Positions 26,137 through 35,308 of a stretch of 64,000 nt of DNA are shown here, piece after piece. Source of the stretch: Candidatus Hydrogenedentota bacterium. Its GTDB lineage: Bacteria > Hydrogenedentota > Hydrogenedentia > Hydrogenedentales > SLHB01. The notes below the pieces were generated by a model that was not told where the DNA came from, searched no databases, and saw nothing but the letters and a program-made list of their open reading frames with translations. A program made the translations under genes and the position numbers. Within the stretch, counting starts at the first letter, position 1. Every line of letters starts with the position of its first letter. The stretch is taken from contig JABWCD010000004.1 in assembly GCA_013359265.1 (NCBI GenBank), positions 124,001 to 188,000 of the forward strand, read 5' to 3'.

Positions 26137-26318
26137 TGCATTCTCGCGTGCGCCAGACATCGTCGCCTTGTGCCTTCTTCCCTATTCACTTTATGTCGTT
26201 CGGCTGGCGATCCGTTCACCAGCCACAGTCGTGATGCCCGGGACGCATACGCATTTGTTGACGACATAAAGCGCAAGTAGAGAGGCACTGGCAATCACTA
26301 ACGAGCTCGCGCGATTGC

Positions 26319-27482
26319 CTACTGCCCTACCGGCTGTGGCATGCCCTCGTTCACCAGGCTCATTGCACCGTCAATCGTGAGCGAGAGATCCATCAAATCC
26401 GGCTTGTCTTCGGGCTGCAGCAAATCGTCCAAACTTCGGGCGCCTGGTTCGCCGGACATGCTCGGAATGAGTTGTTGCAACAACCGTCCCGCGTCGCCGA
26501 GCTGCTCCTTGATACGCAGTGCAAACGTCATATCGAGCGCCGCATGCACCAACCGCCCGGTTTTCACGTCGAAGTAGATGATGTTCTCGCCCTGCAAATC
26601 GAAAAGCGGCACGCTGAACAACATCGGTTGTTCACCCGGATTGCCGCTCGCGCTCGCCTGCGTGTCCTTCGCCCGCGCACCGATCTGCTGGCGGACGACG
26701 CCGCATTCGTAATTCCCCAACCGTTCCAAGCCGATCAGCTTGTTGTGTACCGTCGTATCGATTGCGTCCCCGATTCCCGGCACGGGCAATTTCAGCTTTG
26801 TCTCCCATTCCATTCCCTCGGCCAATTCCGTATTCGGAAACTTCAGGTGCGGAATGGTCGCGATCGATCCCAACATGTCTTTCAACGATCCCGGGCTTGA
26901 AATGTCCAGAATGGTCCCGTCCGGCGCAACACGCATTTCGATCGGCGTAGTCAGGAACGCGTACTGCGGTGTGTGTTGTACGGCGTCGCCTTTTGGATCG
27001 CTCGCGTCGGTCGGCTGATCGAACGATATCTCGAACGGACTCTCGAAAAAGGTGCCTGCGACAGACGCGTGCTCGAAGACGAACCGCATGTCTGCCGTTC
27101 CGTCGTCCGCTACTTTCTTTGTGTAAAGCGTAACGTCGCTGCCAAACTTCATATAAACTTCCGCGAAGTCGCCGCTGTCCGTTCCGCCGCCCTCGATTTC
27201 CGTGTCCAACCGGTAGGCCAGAAGTTGCCCTTCTTCGAACGACGCGGTGAAGGGGCCCTCGGGCAGGCGTTCCACCACGGCCGGGGCCTGCTCACCGCGC
27301 GTGATCGATGGCGAACCAGCGGGCACCTCCGCAACCAACGTCTCGGCAACCTCATCGCGTTCGGCGCCGATCCAATACCCAACACCAATACCGCCCGCCA
27401 GCGTCGCAAGAATCACGCTTGCGAGAACTGCGTATTGCTTCGCCGAAAGAAGCGGCGGTGGCGGATAGAAATTGTCGCCCAT
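26319..27482 (-). CDS. Membrane-anchored protein of unknown function (DUF6263-like)
   Basis: 387 residues. A transmembrane helix (about residues 18-37, AVLASVILATLAGGIGVGYW) follows a short proline-rich N-terminus; the remainder is periplasmic and beta-rich. The phrases LLAYRLDTEIEGGG, DGTILDISSPGSLKDM and FDVKTGRLVHAALDM resemble the DUF6263-type proteins of Planctomycetes, which measure a polynomial-like repeated fold. No catalytic motif is visible. GAGG is four to five bases before the ATG. It is transcribed divergently from the hemG gene. Confidence 0.6.
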   Translation of the reverse strand: MGDNFYPPPPLLSAKQYAVLASVILATLAGGIGVGYWIGAERDEVAETLVAEVPAGSPSITRGEQAPAVVERLPEGPFTASFEEGQLLAYRLDTEIEGGGTDSGDFAEVYMKFGSDVTLYTKKVADDGTADMRFVFEHASVAGTFFESPFEISFDQPTDASDPKGDAVQHTPQYAFLTTPIEMRVAPDGTILDISSPGSLKDMLGSIATIPHLKFPNTELAEGMEWETKLKLPVPGIGDAIDTTVHNKLIGLERLGNYECGVVRQQIGARAKDTQASASGNPGEQPMLFSVPLFDLQGENIIYFDVKTGRLVHAALDMTFALRIKEQLGDAGRLLQQLIPSMSGEPGARSLDDLLQPEDKPDLMDLSLTIDGAMSLVNEGMPQPVGQ

Positions 27483-27571
27483 AACACCTCAAGTGTACCA
27501 CACGCTCGGACGCGGCAATCGCGTCGCTGTTGCACAAATCGTTATACTGGGGTGCGCGTTATGAGGATTCG

Positions 27572-28942
27572 ATGACGTACGAAACCAAAGTGGCGGTTCT
27601 TGGCGGCGGCGTGACAGGCATGTGCGCCGCGCACTACTTGTGCGAACTGCTCGGCCGGGAATCGGTGCTCGTGCTCGAATCCTCCGACACCGCCGGCGGC
27701 ACCACACGCACCGACGCCGTCGACGGCTTTCGTCTCGACTGGGGCCCCAACGGGTTTCTCGATCGCGAACCGCTCACCTTGAAGTGGGTCGACGATCTCG
27801 GCCTCACCGGCGAATTGGTCCGAGCGAACGAGGCCGCGGCAAAACGGTTAATTCTGAAGAATGGTCAACTCGTCGAAATCAAGCCGCCGCCGGCATTCTT
27901 GTTCAGTCCGCTGCTATCCGTGCGCGGCCGCCTACGGCTGCTATGCGAACCGTTTGTCGCGCAGAAAACCGATATCTCGCCCGAGACCATCTGGAACTTC
28001 GCCGCGCGCCGCATCGGACCAGAGGCAGCGGACACCCTCGTCTCGTGCATGGTGAGCGGAGTGTTTGGTGGTGACGCCAAACTTCTCTCGCTCGAGCACT
28101 GCTTTCCCCGTATGGCCGCGATGGAGCGCGAGTACGGCACGCTCTTCAAAGCCTTGATGAGCAAACGCCGCATCAATAAGAGCGCCAGCGCAATGGGACC
28201 GGGAGGCGTGCTGACGACGTTTCGCGAGGGTATCGGATTTCTTCCTCGTCACGTCGCCGAACAAATCGGGCCGCGCATGCTTTACGGTAACGGCGCGAAA
28301 CGAGTCACGCGCGAGAACGGCGAATACTCCATCGAGACATCCGCCGGCGACACAGTGAACGCGCGTTACATCGTGGTCGCCATGCCAACCCACGCGGCCG
28401 CAGTTGCGCTGGCCAATCTCGATCCGGACCTCTGCAATACGCTTACAAACATTCCCTACGCGGATATTGTGGTCGTATGTACCGGGTACTCGGGAGACCA
28501 AGTAGCGCGCGATGTTGACGGCTTCGGGTTCCTTGTCCCGCGCAGCGAAGGCAAACGCGCACTCGGTTGTCTATGGACTTCTTCGATCTTCCCTCACGAA
28601 GCGCCGAGCGGCGGCGTACTGCTCCGCACGATGATCGGCGGCGCAACCGATCCGGACGCCGTGCGGCTATCCGACGCCGAGTTGCTTGCCATCGTCCAGC
28701 GCGAGATTCACCCGCTTATGCAGGTCTCCGGCGCGCCTCAACTTGTCCGCATATTCCGCCACGCGCCCGGGATTCCGCAGTACTTGCTCAACCATGCCGA
28801 AAACCTTGACGCCATCGACGCAGCGGAACAACGCCACCCCGGTCTCTACTTCGCCGGCAACGCCTACCGTGGCGTCGGGCTCAATGACTGCGTTGTGTCC
28901 GCCGTTCGCGCCGTCGAACGACTCGCCGCGCACGACAAGTGA
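27572..28942 (+). CDS. hemY: Protoporphyrinogen oxidase (HemG/HemY family)
   Basis: 456 residues, FAD-dependent amine-oxidase fold. The dinucleotide-binding start VAVLGGGVTGMCAAHYL is followed by the SSDTAGGTTRT region, and the C-terminus ends GLYFAGNAYRGVGLNDCV, the second FAD contact of the oxygen-dependent enzyme. It oxidises protoporphyrinogen IX (or coproporphyrinogen III in Gram-positive-type pathways) for haem synthesis, needed for the cytochromes in this window. Start chosen at 27572 with GAGG six bases upstream, not the TTG at 27530. Confidence 0.92.
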   Translation: MTYETKVAVLGGGVTGMCAAHYLCELLGRESVLVLESSDTAGGTTRTDAVDGFRLDWGPNGFLDREPLTLKWVDDLGLTGELVRANEAAAKRLILKNGQLVEIKPPPAFLFSPLLSVRGRLRLLCEPFVAQKTDISPETIWNFAARRIGPEAADTLVSCMVSGVFGGDAKLLSLEHCFPRMAAMEREYGTLFKALMSKRRINKSASAMGPGGVLTTFREGIGFLPRHVAEQIGPRMLYGNGAKRVTRENGEYSIETSAGDTVNARYIVVAMPTHAAAVALANLDPDLCNTLTNIPYADIVVVCTGYSGDQVARDVDGFGFLVPRSEGKRALGCLWTSSIFPHEAPSGGVLLRTMIGGATDPDAVRLSDAELLAIVQREIHPLMQVSGAPQLVRIFRHAPGIPQYLLNHAENLDAIDAAEQRHPGLYFAGNAYRGVGLNDCVVSAVRAVERLAAHDK

Positions 28943-28963
28943 GATGATCGCCCGCAACACGAA

Positions 28964-29326
28964 CTACACATTGTAAGGGACGCGTATGCCGCCCCATTCT
29001 TCTTTGAAGTCCTTAGTATTGCGAGAGACCAACACTGCGTTTTGTGTTTTCGCCGTCGCCCAGATAATGGCGTCGGGCAATCGCACGTGATACCTGCGGC
29101 GCAATTGTACCGCCGTTTCGGCGACCGCGAGATCGAGTGGAATGACTGCAAAAAGGGTTTCGAGGAAGTCGCGCAATTGGGAATCGTCGCCCTGCGCCCC
29201 GGCCAGGACCTCCATCCAGGTGATTCGGCTGACAAGTACTCGTTCATAGCGATCGTACTCCGCATCGGCTGACGGCGACCCGTTCAGTGCATCAATCACT
29301 ATGTTTGTATCAAAGACCGCTATCAT
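28964..29326 (-). CDS. vapC: PIN-domain toxin, VapC-like
   Basis: 120 residues. PIN nuclease acidic residues are visible in VFDTNIVIDAL, TWMEVLAG, LPDAIIWATA and SRNTKDF. VapC toxins cleave tRNA or rRNA. The ATG overlaps the stop of the upstream antitoxin gene (ATGA), the normal layout of a toxin-antitoxin pair; the frame upstream of 29326 is read through the antitoxin and I left it out. Confidence 0.9.
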   Translation of the reverse strand: MIAVFDTNIVIDALNGSPSADAEYDRYERVLVSRITWMEVLAGAQGDDSQLRDFLETLFAVIPLDLAVAETAVQLRRRYHVRLPDAIIWATAKTQNAVLVSRNTKDFKEEWGGIRVPYNV

Positions 29327-29550
29327 GCCCGTTCCCACTCGGAGCGGAGGACTTCTTGATATTTCAGCGAATCAATGTTGCGTCCACGCCAGGATCCGAA
29401 GGCAGGGTGTTGATGGAGCGTACGCTTCCCGGGCACAAGTTGTTCGGTCGTCGCTTGATGTCGCAGAAATGAGATAAAGTCGAGTACTTCATTCTGCTTT
29501 TCCAACGGCAATTCGCTCAACTGCTGTTGAATTTGCTCGACCGATTTCAT
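29323..29550 (-). CDS. vapB: DUF2281-type antitoxin
   Basis: 75 residues. VEQIQQQLSELPLEKQNEVL followed by DFISFLRHQ is the DUF2281 pattern, a small antitoxin found with PIN toxins. The C-terminal tail (FGSWRG, then SEWERA) is the part that would neutralise the toxin. GGAG-rich sequence precedes the ATG. It overlaps vapC by four bases. Confidence 0.85.
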   Translation of the reverse strand: MKSVEQIQQQLSELPLEKQNEVLDFISFLRHQATTEQLVPGKRTLHQHPAFGSWRGRNIDSLKYQEVLRSEWERA

Positions 29551-29606
29551 TTCCTTCTCCTCCGTAGCAAATTCTGCTTCCGCGAGACTCCATTGGGGGC
29601 ACGATC

Positions 29607-29833
29607 GACTTCTAACGTTTCACGATCGACTTTTTGCGGAATTCCCCTTGTTCATTTCTTCGCATCGAGCAGCCTGCGTTTCATCGCCGGGCTGGACCGT
29701 CAATACGCGGCTTCGCGTTCCGACTCGATTTTGCGCCAAAGCTCAATCGGTACGATTACCCCAACGTTTTAGCCCTTGTCCGCCGTTACGAATTGAATTC
29801 CACCGGTACCCGACAAACCAAGTCCTTAATCAC
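29607..29833 (-). pseudogene. Decayed Phd/YefM-type antitoxin
   Basis: Translation of the minus strand gives IKDLVCRVPVEF, then after a frameshift QFVTADKG*NVGVIVPIEL, WRKIESEREAAY*RSSPAM and KRRLLDAKK*TRGIP. This matches the PVEFVTDEKG / PIELWRKIESERE / AMKRRLLEA signature of a Phd-like antitoxin, broken by one frameshift and three stops. The frameshift is explained by a tandem copy of AATTC (GGAATTCAATTCGTAACG): removing one copy restores VEFVT. No matching toxin remains. It lies immediately upstream of the intact vapBC-type pair. Confidence 0.7.
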
Positions 29834-29860
29834 ATATAGTATACTTGGCGCGGGGAACGA

Positions 29861-30343
29861 TCACATCGTCTTCACGTGCGCGACCAACTGGTCCAGCGCC
29901 TTTCCCCAGCCTTCCGCGAATCCCATGTCCTCGTGCTGCTTGCGCGAAGTCTCGTCGCGGTGCAGCGCCGTCGCCACGTAGCGCGTGCCGTTGCCACTTG
30001 GCTCAAGCTCGAGGATCGCCGTCATGAACGGTTTCTCGGCGGGTCGGTACCCAGGCAACAGCGCATCTGTCCACACGAGCCGTTCGTTAGGCACGATTTC
30101 AAGGTAACATCCTTCGTTCGGGAACGACTGCCCCTCCGGCCCATTCATAATCGTCCAGAACCTGCCGCCCTGCCGCAGGTCAATCTCGCACTCCGACACA
30201 TACCACGGCTTCGGACAGAACCACACCTTCACGTGCTCCGGCTCGGTCCACGCTTTCCACACGAGTTCGCGCGGCACGTCGATTACCCGCTCAAGCTTCA
30301 GGTCAAGTTTTGGATCAAACGTGTAAATGGGGGAGAGGCTCAT
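29861..30343 (-). CDS. SRPBCC/AHSA1-domain protein
   Basis: 160 residues of the START-like SRPBCC fold. [19 protein letters not shown] and WFCPKPW near the start, and the C-terminal [17 protein letters not shown], are typical of the AHSA1 (activator of Hsp90 ATPase-like) group that binds hydrophobic ligands. Its start overlaps the stop of the ArsR gene by four bases, the common ArsR-SRPBCC pair in which the regulator responds to an unknown ligand. Confidence 0.9.
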   Translation of the reverse strand: MSLSPIYTFDPKLDLKLERVIDVPRELVWKAWTEPEHVKVWFCPKPWYVSECEIDLRQGGRFWTIMNGPEGQSFPNEGCYLEIVPNERLVWTDALLPGYRPAEKPFMTAILELEPSGNGTRYVATALHRDETSRKQHEDMGFAEGWGKALDQLVAHVKTM

Positions 30344-30678
30344 AGCTGTTGCTCCTTCAATTTCAAGAGATACTCGTCAAGCTGATCCAAACGGCGCTCC
30401 CACAGCGAACGCTGCCGCATCAGCCAGTCTTCCGCGATCTTCAAACGTTTCGGCGCGAGCCGATACGTCCGCACACGGCCCTTCTTCGTGGATTGCACCA
30501 GGCCGGTATCTTCCAGCAGCCGCAAATGCTGCACGAACGATGGCAGTGCCATGTCGAACGGCCCCGCCAACTCGCTCACCGATGCAGCGCCCCTGCTCAG
30601 CCGTTCCAGCACGCGCCGCCGCGTCGGGTCGGACAGGGCGCGAAAGACCGAATCGACCGATTTCAGTTCGGCGGACAT
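30340..30678 (-). CDS. ArsR-family transcriptional regulator
   Basis: 112 residues, winged helix: [20 protein letters not shown], then [20 protein letters not shown] as recognition helix region, then the wing [13 protein letters not shown]. It lacks the metal-binding cysteines of classical ArsR sensors, as usual for those paired with SRPBCC genes. It represses itself and the SRPBCC gene, presumably through the palindrome 25 bases upstream. No ribosome site is visible and the promoter places the transcript start at or next to the ATG, so it may be leaderless. Confidence 0.93.
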   Translation of the reverse strand: MSAELKSVDSVFRALSDPTRRRVLERLSRGAASVSELAGPFDMALPSFVQHLRLLEDTGLVQSTKKGRVRTYRLAPKRLKIAEDWLMRQRSLWERRLDQLDEYLLKLKEQQL

Positions 30679-30685
30679 GCGACAG

Positions 30686-30724
30686 ACTGTAACAGAAAAT
30701 GATACTTAGGTCAACACCTAAGTA
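30686..30724 (-). promoter_or_regulatory. ArsR operator overlapping a leaderless promoter
   Basis: The palindrome TACTTAGGT-CAAC-ACCTAAGTA (30703-30724) has perfect 9-base arms. The -35 TTGACC (minus strand, 30714-30709) lies inside it; after 17 bases comes TACAGT (30691-30686) as -10, with seven bases to the ATG at 30678. Binding would block RNA polymerase. Confidence 0.75.
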
Positions 30725-30885
30725 AAAGCGGCCCGCGCCCGCGCGTCCCGCTGGTGTCCGCAAGGAATCGAGGTTCGGTTACAATTGAATACGTGGTTTG
30801 GACGTAGCTCCTTGACTGTCGCGCGTCCGAGAAACGGACGGTTTCACCGCGACAAAACGTGGGGACAATCAGAGGGAGAATTGCT

Positions 30886-31386
30886 ATGCAACGGTTCCGC
30901 TTTTCGCTGTGTATGACCGCTCTACTGGCGCTGGCAACGGTCGGATGTGGGAAGAGCGCTTCGGAGAGTGCCGCGGAAAAAGTCGTCGAGTCCGCGATGG
31001 CGGCCCAGGGCCAAAAGGCCGATGTCTCAATCGATTCAGATTCTATGAAAGTAACGACGAGCGAGGGGACGATGAGCATTGGTGAAGGGACGAAGGTCCC
31101 GGACAACTGGCCATCCGACGTGCCGGTCTACGCCGGGGTGAAACTCGTGACGGCCTTTTCAACCCCCGAAGGCGCAGCGCTTCAGGGTACGACAACCGAT
31201 TCCGCAGCCAAAGTAGAATCGTTCTACAAAGATCAGGCCGCAAAGAACGGTTGGACCGAAGACGCATCCGTCAAGCAGGGTGAGATGGTGTCGCTGATCT
31301 ACAAGAAAGAAAAGCGCGTCTTGTCGGTGATCACCACCCGTACGGGTTCTGAAACTTCTGTGGCTATCAGTCTCTCGAACCAGTGA
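30886..31386 (+). CDS. Lipoprotein preceding the ECF sigma gene
   Basis: 166 residues. Lipobox LATVGCGKS puts the anchor cysteine at residue 21. The mature part begins with an acidic Ser/Ala-rich linker and then NWPSDVPVYAGVKLVTAFST and VESFYKDQAAKNGWTEDASV, a small alpha/beta domain seen in other planctomycete-like lipoproteins but without a known function. AGGGAG precedes the ATG. The sigma-factor gene begins 27 bases after its stop, so it may be the outermost part of the same signalling unit (inference). Confidence 0.75.
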   Translation: MQRFRFSLCMTALLALATVGCGKSASESAAEKVVESAMAAQGQKADVSIDSDSMKVTTSEGTMSIGEGTKVPDNWPSDVPVYAGVKLVTAFSTPEGAALQGTTTDSAAKVESFYKDQAAKNGWTEDASVKQGEMVSLIYKKEKRVLSVITTRTGSETSVAISLSNQ

Positions 31387-31413
31387 AGTCCGGACTGAAC
31401 CACCCAGACGCCT

Positions 31414-32019
31414 ATGACGTATTCTTCGCAGGACAGTAGTCTAACCGAAAGCGACGAGGCGCTGATGGCGGCGGTCTGCGACGATTCGACGGAAGCGTTC
31501 GAGCAGCTCGTGCGCCGGTACGAGTCGCCGCTCTTTAACTACGCGTGCCGCATGCTCGGCGATCGCATCGAGGCGGAGGACGTGTTTCAGGAGACATTCC
31601 TACGAGTGTTTCAACATCGCGCGCGGTACCGTCCCGGTGCGCCTGTACGCCCCTGGATATACCGTATCGCCACCAACTTGTGCCGGGATCGGCTGCGGAC
31701 TCGCAAGCGTCGGAGGCTGACATCCTTGGAATCTTCCACGGCAGAAGCAAGCGACTCGTGGCCCGTGGCGAATACTATTGCGAACGGCAATCCCGCACCG
31801 GATGCGCTGGCGCGCGCCAACGAATTGGAGCAACGGCTGAAAGCGGCAATCGAAAAGCTGCCCATCAAGCAAAGGACAGTGTTTCTCATGGCTCGCTACC
31901 AAGAAATGCCATACAACGAGATTGCCCGCGCCTTGTTCATCCCCGTGGGCACCGTGAAATCGCGCATGAACAAAGCCGTCACCTACTTGCTTGGTGAGCT
32001 GCGGGACATACTGCCATGA
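31414..32019 (+). CDS. ECF-type RNA polymerase sigma factor
   Basis: 201 residues. Region 2 is seen in FEQLVRRYESPLFNYACRML and DVFQETFLRVFQH; region 4 in LPIKQRTVFLMARYQEMPYN and GTVKSRMNKAVTYL. It lacks the C-terminal extension of SnoaL-type ECFs. Its stop overlaps the ATG of the anti-sigma-like gene by four bases, the usual arrangement for a sigma and its inhibitor. Target promoters cannot be deduced from the window. Confidence 0.93.
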   Translation: MTYSSQDSSLTESDEALMAAVCDDSTEAFEQLVRRYESPLFNYACRMLGDRIEAEDVFQETFLRVFQHRARYRPGAPVRPWIYRIATNLCRDRLRTRKRRRLTSLESSTAEASDSWPVANTIANGNPAPDALARANELEQRLKAAIEKLPIKQRTVFLMARYQEMPYNEIARALFIPVGTVKSRMNKAVTYLLGELRDILP

Positions 32020-32966
32020 ATCCCCGTGACGTGGAACGCACACGCCTGGTTCGCGGTTACATTCTGGGCACGCTCTCCGCGGCGGACCATGCGGACGTGG
32101 AGCGCCTGGTCGAACATTCAGATGAATGGCGCGAAACGCTGGAATCGCAGCGGAAAGCGATCGCTGCGCTGCAGTCGGTATCGGCAGAATCGCCGCCGCC
32201 CGACTTAGCCGCATCCGCCGTCCGGCGCGCTATCGAAGCGGACGTTGAGGTCAGGCGTGTGAATCGTCGGAGCGGGTTTCCGTGGGTTCCAGTCCTGGCT
32301 AGTGCCGTGGTGGTTTGCGTAGTGGTCTCCGTTGTGTTGCCCTTGTTTTCACGGGCCCGAGAAGCATCGCGCCGTGCCAGCAATCAAAACAATCTCAAAC
32401 AACTGGGAATAGTCTTCAAGATGTACGCGGACGAATCCAAAGGCGAGAAGTATCCGCCCATCGCGCCCTATCCCGATGTGTGGATGTTCGACATTCGGTC
32501 CGTGTACCCGGAGTACTTGACCGACCTCGCGGTCTTGGTGAACCCGGAATTGCCGGAAGCCGAGAAACTAACCGAGGAGCTAAACGAACTTGCTGCAAAG
32601 AAGCCGGTCGATTGGGAACGTATCACCCGAATCGCGGCAAGGAGCTACACATATACGGCATGGGCAATCCAGGACGCGTCCGAACTCAAGCCCCTCGCCG
32701 AAGCGCGCCGAGGCCTCGACGCCGCACAACTCGATGGCGACATCCACGTGGGCGGAAAAACATTCTATCGGTTGAAGGATGGCATCGAGAGGTTCTTCAT
32801 AACAGACATCAACAACCCGGCATCTTCGAGCGAATATCAGTCCCTGCTCCCCGTTGTTTTTGACACGTCACCCCGTGCACGTCCATCGGGCGGAAGTATC
32901 CTATATCTCGACGGACATGTAGCGTTTGAAATGGATCACCCGGATATTCCATCCCTCCTGAAATGA
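32016..32966 (+). CDS. Anti-sigma-like domain fused to a type IV pilin-like membrane and sensor domain
   Basis: 316 residues. Residues 1-85 are a cytoplasmic helical anti-sigma-like domain (RGYILGTLSAADHADVERL) without the zinc HxxxCxxC motif. The helix at 91-111 and what follows align position for position with the pilin-like protein at 795: SGF is at 86-88, as in SGFTLIE, then 20 residues to LP, then FSRAREASRRASNQNNLKQ. Glu+5 is Pro92, so normal pilin assembly is unlikely. The periplasmic part has YRLKDGIERFFITDIN (about 250-265) and ends SILYLDGHVAFEM, a DG motif without the histidine. Gene overlaps the sigma gene (ATGA). Reading: the pilin fold serves as transmembrane sensor. Confidence 0.8.
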   Translation: MNPRDVERTRLVRGYILGTLSAADHADVERLVEHSDEWRETLESQRKAIAALQSVSAESPPPDLAASAVRRAIEADVEVRRVNRRSGFPWVPVLASAVVVCVVVSVVLPLFSRAREASRRASNQNNLKQLGIVFKMYADESKGEKYPPIAPYPDVWMFDIRSVYPEYLTDLAVLVNPELPEAEKLTEELNELAAKKPVDWERITRIAARSYTYTAWAIQDASELKPLAEARRGLDAAQLDGDIHVGGKTFYRLKDGIERFFITDINNPASSSEYQSLLPVVFDTSPRARPSGGSILYLDGHVAFEMDHPDIPSLLK

Positions 32967-33044
32967 ACCTTCCCACTCCGCCGGCGTACTGACAATTGCC
33001 GGCGGACATAACGGCCCGCCGAATAAACGCATGGAGGGCCGCCC

Positions 33045-35306
33045 ATGAGACACGTTCAAGCCATTGTGCTCCTTGTGACTTTTCTGGGGTTTCCCGCGCA
33101 CGCAGACAACATAGCTGCGTTACCGTCGCTGTCCCAGGCGCAGATGCAGATACCCTGGGCCGACTTCCGCGTAATGTGGGAAGCGCTAAGTGCCGCAAAG
33201 GAAAAGGTCACCCCGCCTCCGCCTAAACCGCCCGCCCAGTGGTCGCTTGTGGAAGCAACCTACCTCGCGGAAGCCCGCGAAGATAGTGCATCAGTAAAGA
33301 TCACCGCAACCTTTCATCTGCAAATCTGGGAGCCGTCGGAATGGGTGCGCATTCCGCTCGTCGGCGACACAGTCGCGGTAACCGGCCTCACGCTTGACAA
33401 CGCGCCCGCCAGCCTTACGCCAGACGACAATGGTCAATTAACGCTGCTAAAACAAGGCGCGGGCGAACATGACGTGAACATGACGTTCTACGTAGCAGCC
33501 ACGGAGAATCAGGGCGTCGTCTCGTTTGAATTTCCATGCCGGGAAAGCGCCATGACGCGCATGACCCTGCGCATCCCCGCGAAGGACGCAAAGGTCCACG
33601 CGCCTGCGGCGAGCGTCACGGAGGTAACGCAAACGGAGACCGGTGTCCAGGCGGATTTGGCCTTCCCAAAATCGCAAAAGCTCGCCGTAAGTTGGACACT
33701 GCCTGCGAAGTTGCCGGTTGCCCCGCCGGCAGTCGAGCCGCGAATCGCTTGCACATCGTGGACGCTGGCTGCGCTGACTGAATCCTATGTCACCAGCACG
33801 GTGCAACTTCGCTATCGGATATTACGCGGGGACACCGACACGTTTTCCGTACTGCTCCCAGCCGAAGTGAACGTGCTCGAAGTCGCAGGACAAGGTCTCG
33901 CGTGGTCGCGCCAAGATGAGGAATCCAAACAACGGATCGAGATCAAGACCAACCACCGCGTAAACGACAGCTACAACGTGACCCTCGCCTACGAGCGCCC
34001 ATTTGACGGAGAATTGGCGAACATCCCGCTCCCGAATGTGCCTGGTGTTGTGCGCGAGTCTGGTTACGTCGGCGTTTCCGCACGCGGCAACGTCGAAGTG
34101 AATCCGGCAGCAACTATCGAAGGACTGACTCGGCTCGACACGGCGGAACTGCCGGCGGAATTGCGATCCATGTCAGCGACGCCGCTCTTGCTAGCGTTCC
34201 GCTACGGTGAGGGCGAACGCCTACTCGCTGTAGATGTGAGACGGCTCGAGGACGTCGCAGTTCCCGACTCGAGCATTGATTTCGCAAGCCTGACCACGCT
34301 TGTCACCGCTGACGGCATGGCTGTTACCCGGGCCTCGTACGACGTTCGTAACAGCGTGCGGCAATTCTTGCGCTTGAATGTCGGCAAGAGCGCCGAGATT
34401 TGGTCGGCCATGGTCGGCGACCGCGTCGTAAAACCTGCGCGCGATGCGGCGACGGGCGAGGTCCTCATCCCATTATCGAAATCGGTCGAGGTAGACCGGC
34501 GCCTCGGAAGTTTCCCGGTCCAACTGCTGTATATGCAACGAATCGCCGAGCCGAAGGGGCTGTGGTGCGCAACGGACCTCACCGCGCCCGCAACGGACAT
34601 TTTGGCGAGTACGGTCGATTGGGAGGTATTACTGCCCGAGCGGAGGACCCTGTTCTCTAGCGCGGGCGATGTCCATCCGTCTAGTTCGCCGCTTCCGGGC
34701 ACGATCGTAATGCAACGTACTGGTCCGCAACCAACGTCGGTGACGCGGCAGGAGACGCTATACCGGCTGCGAGAGGGAGTCGAACGGTTTTACATCACCG
34801 ATATCAACGGCCCTGCGTCTCAGGCACAAGCCGGCTCCCCGCGCTATTCGGGAGATATGTTGACGCCGCAAGAAGCCGGTTCATCCAAGGCTGCGTCCGC
34901 GATCTCCGGCGTGCTTCCGGTTCCCGTCAATTTGCCCAAAGACGGGATACCCTACCGTTTCGGCGCCATCCTCGCCGCGCAGGGAAGGCCGTTGACGCTC
35001 ACGCTCACCACCGTTCCGCGATCGATCGTTTCATCCATTCGATACACTGCGCTCGCCGCTGCACTTCTCGGCGGCGCGCTAGCGGGCCGCTTCGTCGTAG
35101 CGCGGTTCACGCGAAGAATCTGGAGTAGAGGACGTCATGTTGCACTCGCCGCCTGCATTACCCTGGTGACGTGTGCGGTTGCGTTTGCGGGTGCGACCGT
35201 TAGCGCATGCGCGGCCGCGGCGTTTTGCGGATTTGCGTTGGCGCTTCTCTCGGCCTCGTTGCGGCGCGTGAGTGCGCCAAAGCCGTACTCGGCGGAGGCG
35301 GCGTGA
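33045..35306 (+). CDS. Large exported protein with C-terminal membrane helices
   Basis: 753 residues. Signal peptide (MRHVQAIVLLVTFLGFPAHA), then about 600 residues of beta-rich sequence with no family I can name. At about residues 570-590 it carries [16 protein letters not shown], the segment also found in the pilin-like proteins at 795 and 32016. Two to three hydrophobic helices lie at about 665-735 (TALAAALLGGALAGRFVVAR and further). Gap of 78 bases from the anti-sigma gene and the next pilin-like gene starts three bases after its stop, so all are one unit. Confidence 0.65.
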   Translation: MRHVQAIVLLVTFLGFPAHADNIAALPSLSQAQMQIPWADFRVMWEALSAAKEKVTPPPPKPPAQWSLVEATYLAEAREDSASVKITATFHLQIWEPSEWVRIPLVGDTVAVTGLTLDNAPASLTPDDNGQLTLLKQGAGEHDVNMTFYVAATENQGVVSFEFPCRESAMTRMTLRIPAKDAKVHAPAASVTEVTQTETGVQADLAFPKSQKLAVSWTLPAKLPVAPPAVEPRIACTSWTLAALTESYVTSTVQLRYRILRGDTDTFSVLLPAEVNVLEVAGQGLAWSRQDEESKQRIEIKTNHRVNDSYNVTLAYERPFDGELANIPLPNVPGVVRESGYVGVSARGNVEVNPAATIEGLTRLDTAELPAELRSMSATPLLLAFRYGEGERLLAVDVRRLEDVAVPDSSIDFASLTTLVTADGMAVTRASYDVRNSVRQFLRLNVGKSAEIWSAMVGDRVVKPARDAATGEVLIPLSKSVEVDRRLGSFPVQLLYMQRIAEPKGLWCATDLTAPATDILASTVDWEVLLPERRTLFSSAGDVHPSSSPLPGTIVMQRTGPQPTSVTRQETLYRLREGVERFYITDINGPASQAQAGSPRYSGDMLTPQEAGSSKAASAISGVLPVPVNLPKDGIPYRFGAILAAQGRPLTLTLTTVPRSIVSSIRYTALAAALLGGALAGRFVVARFTRRIWSRGRHVALAACITLVTCAVAFAGATVSACAAAAFCGFALALLSASLRRVSAPKPYSAEAA

Positions 35307-35308
35307 TC

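Noticed and set aside
26137-26318. Small genes after the 28-base repeat
   Set aside because: Short frames only, no ribosome sites and no similarity.
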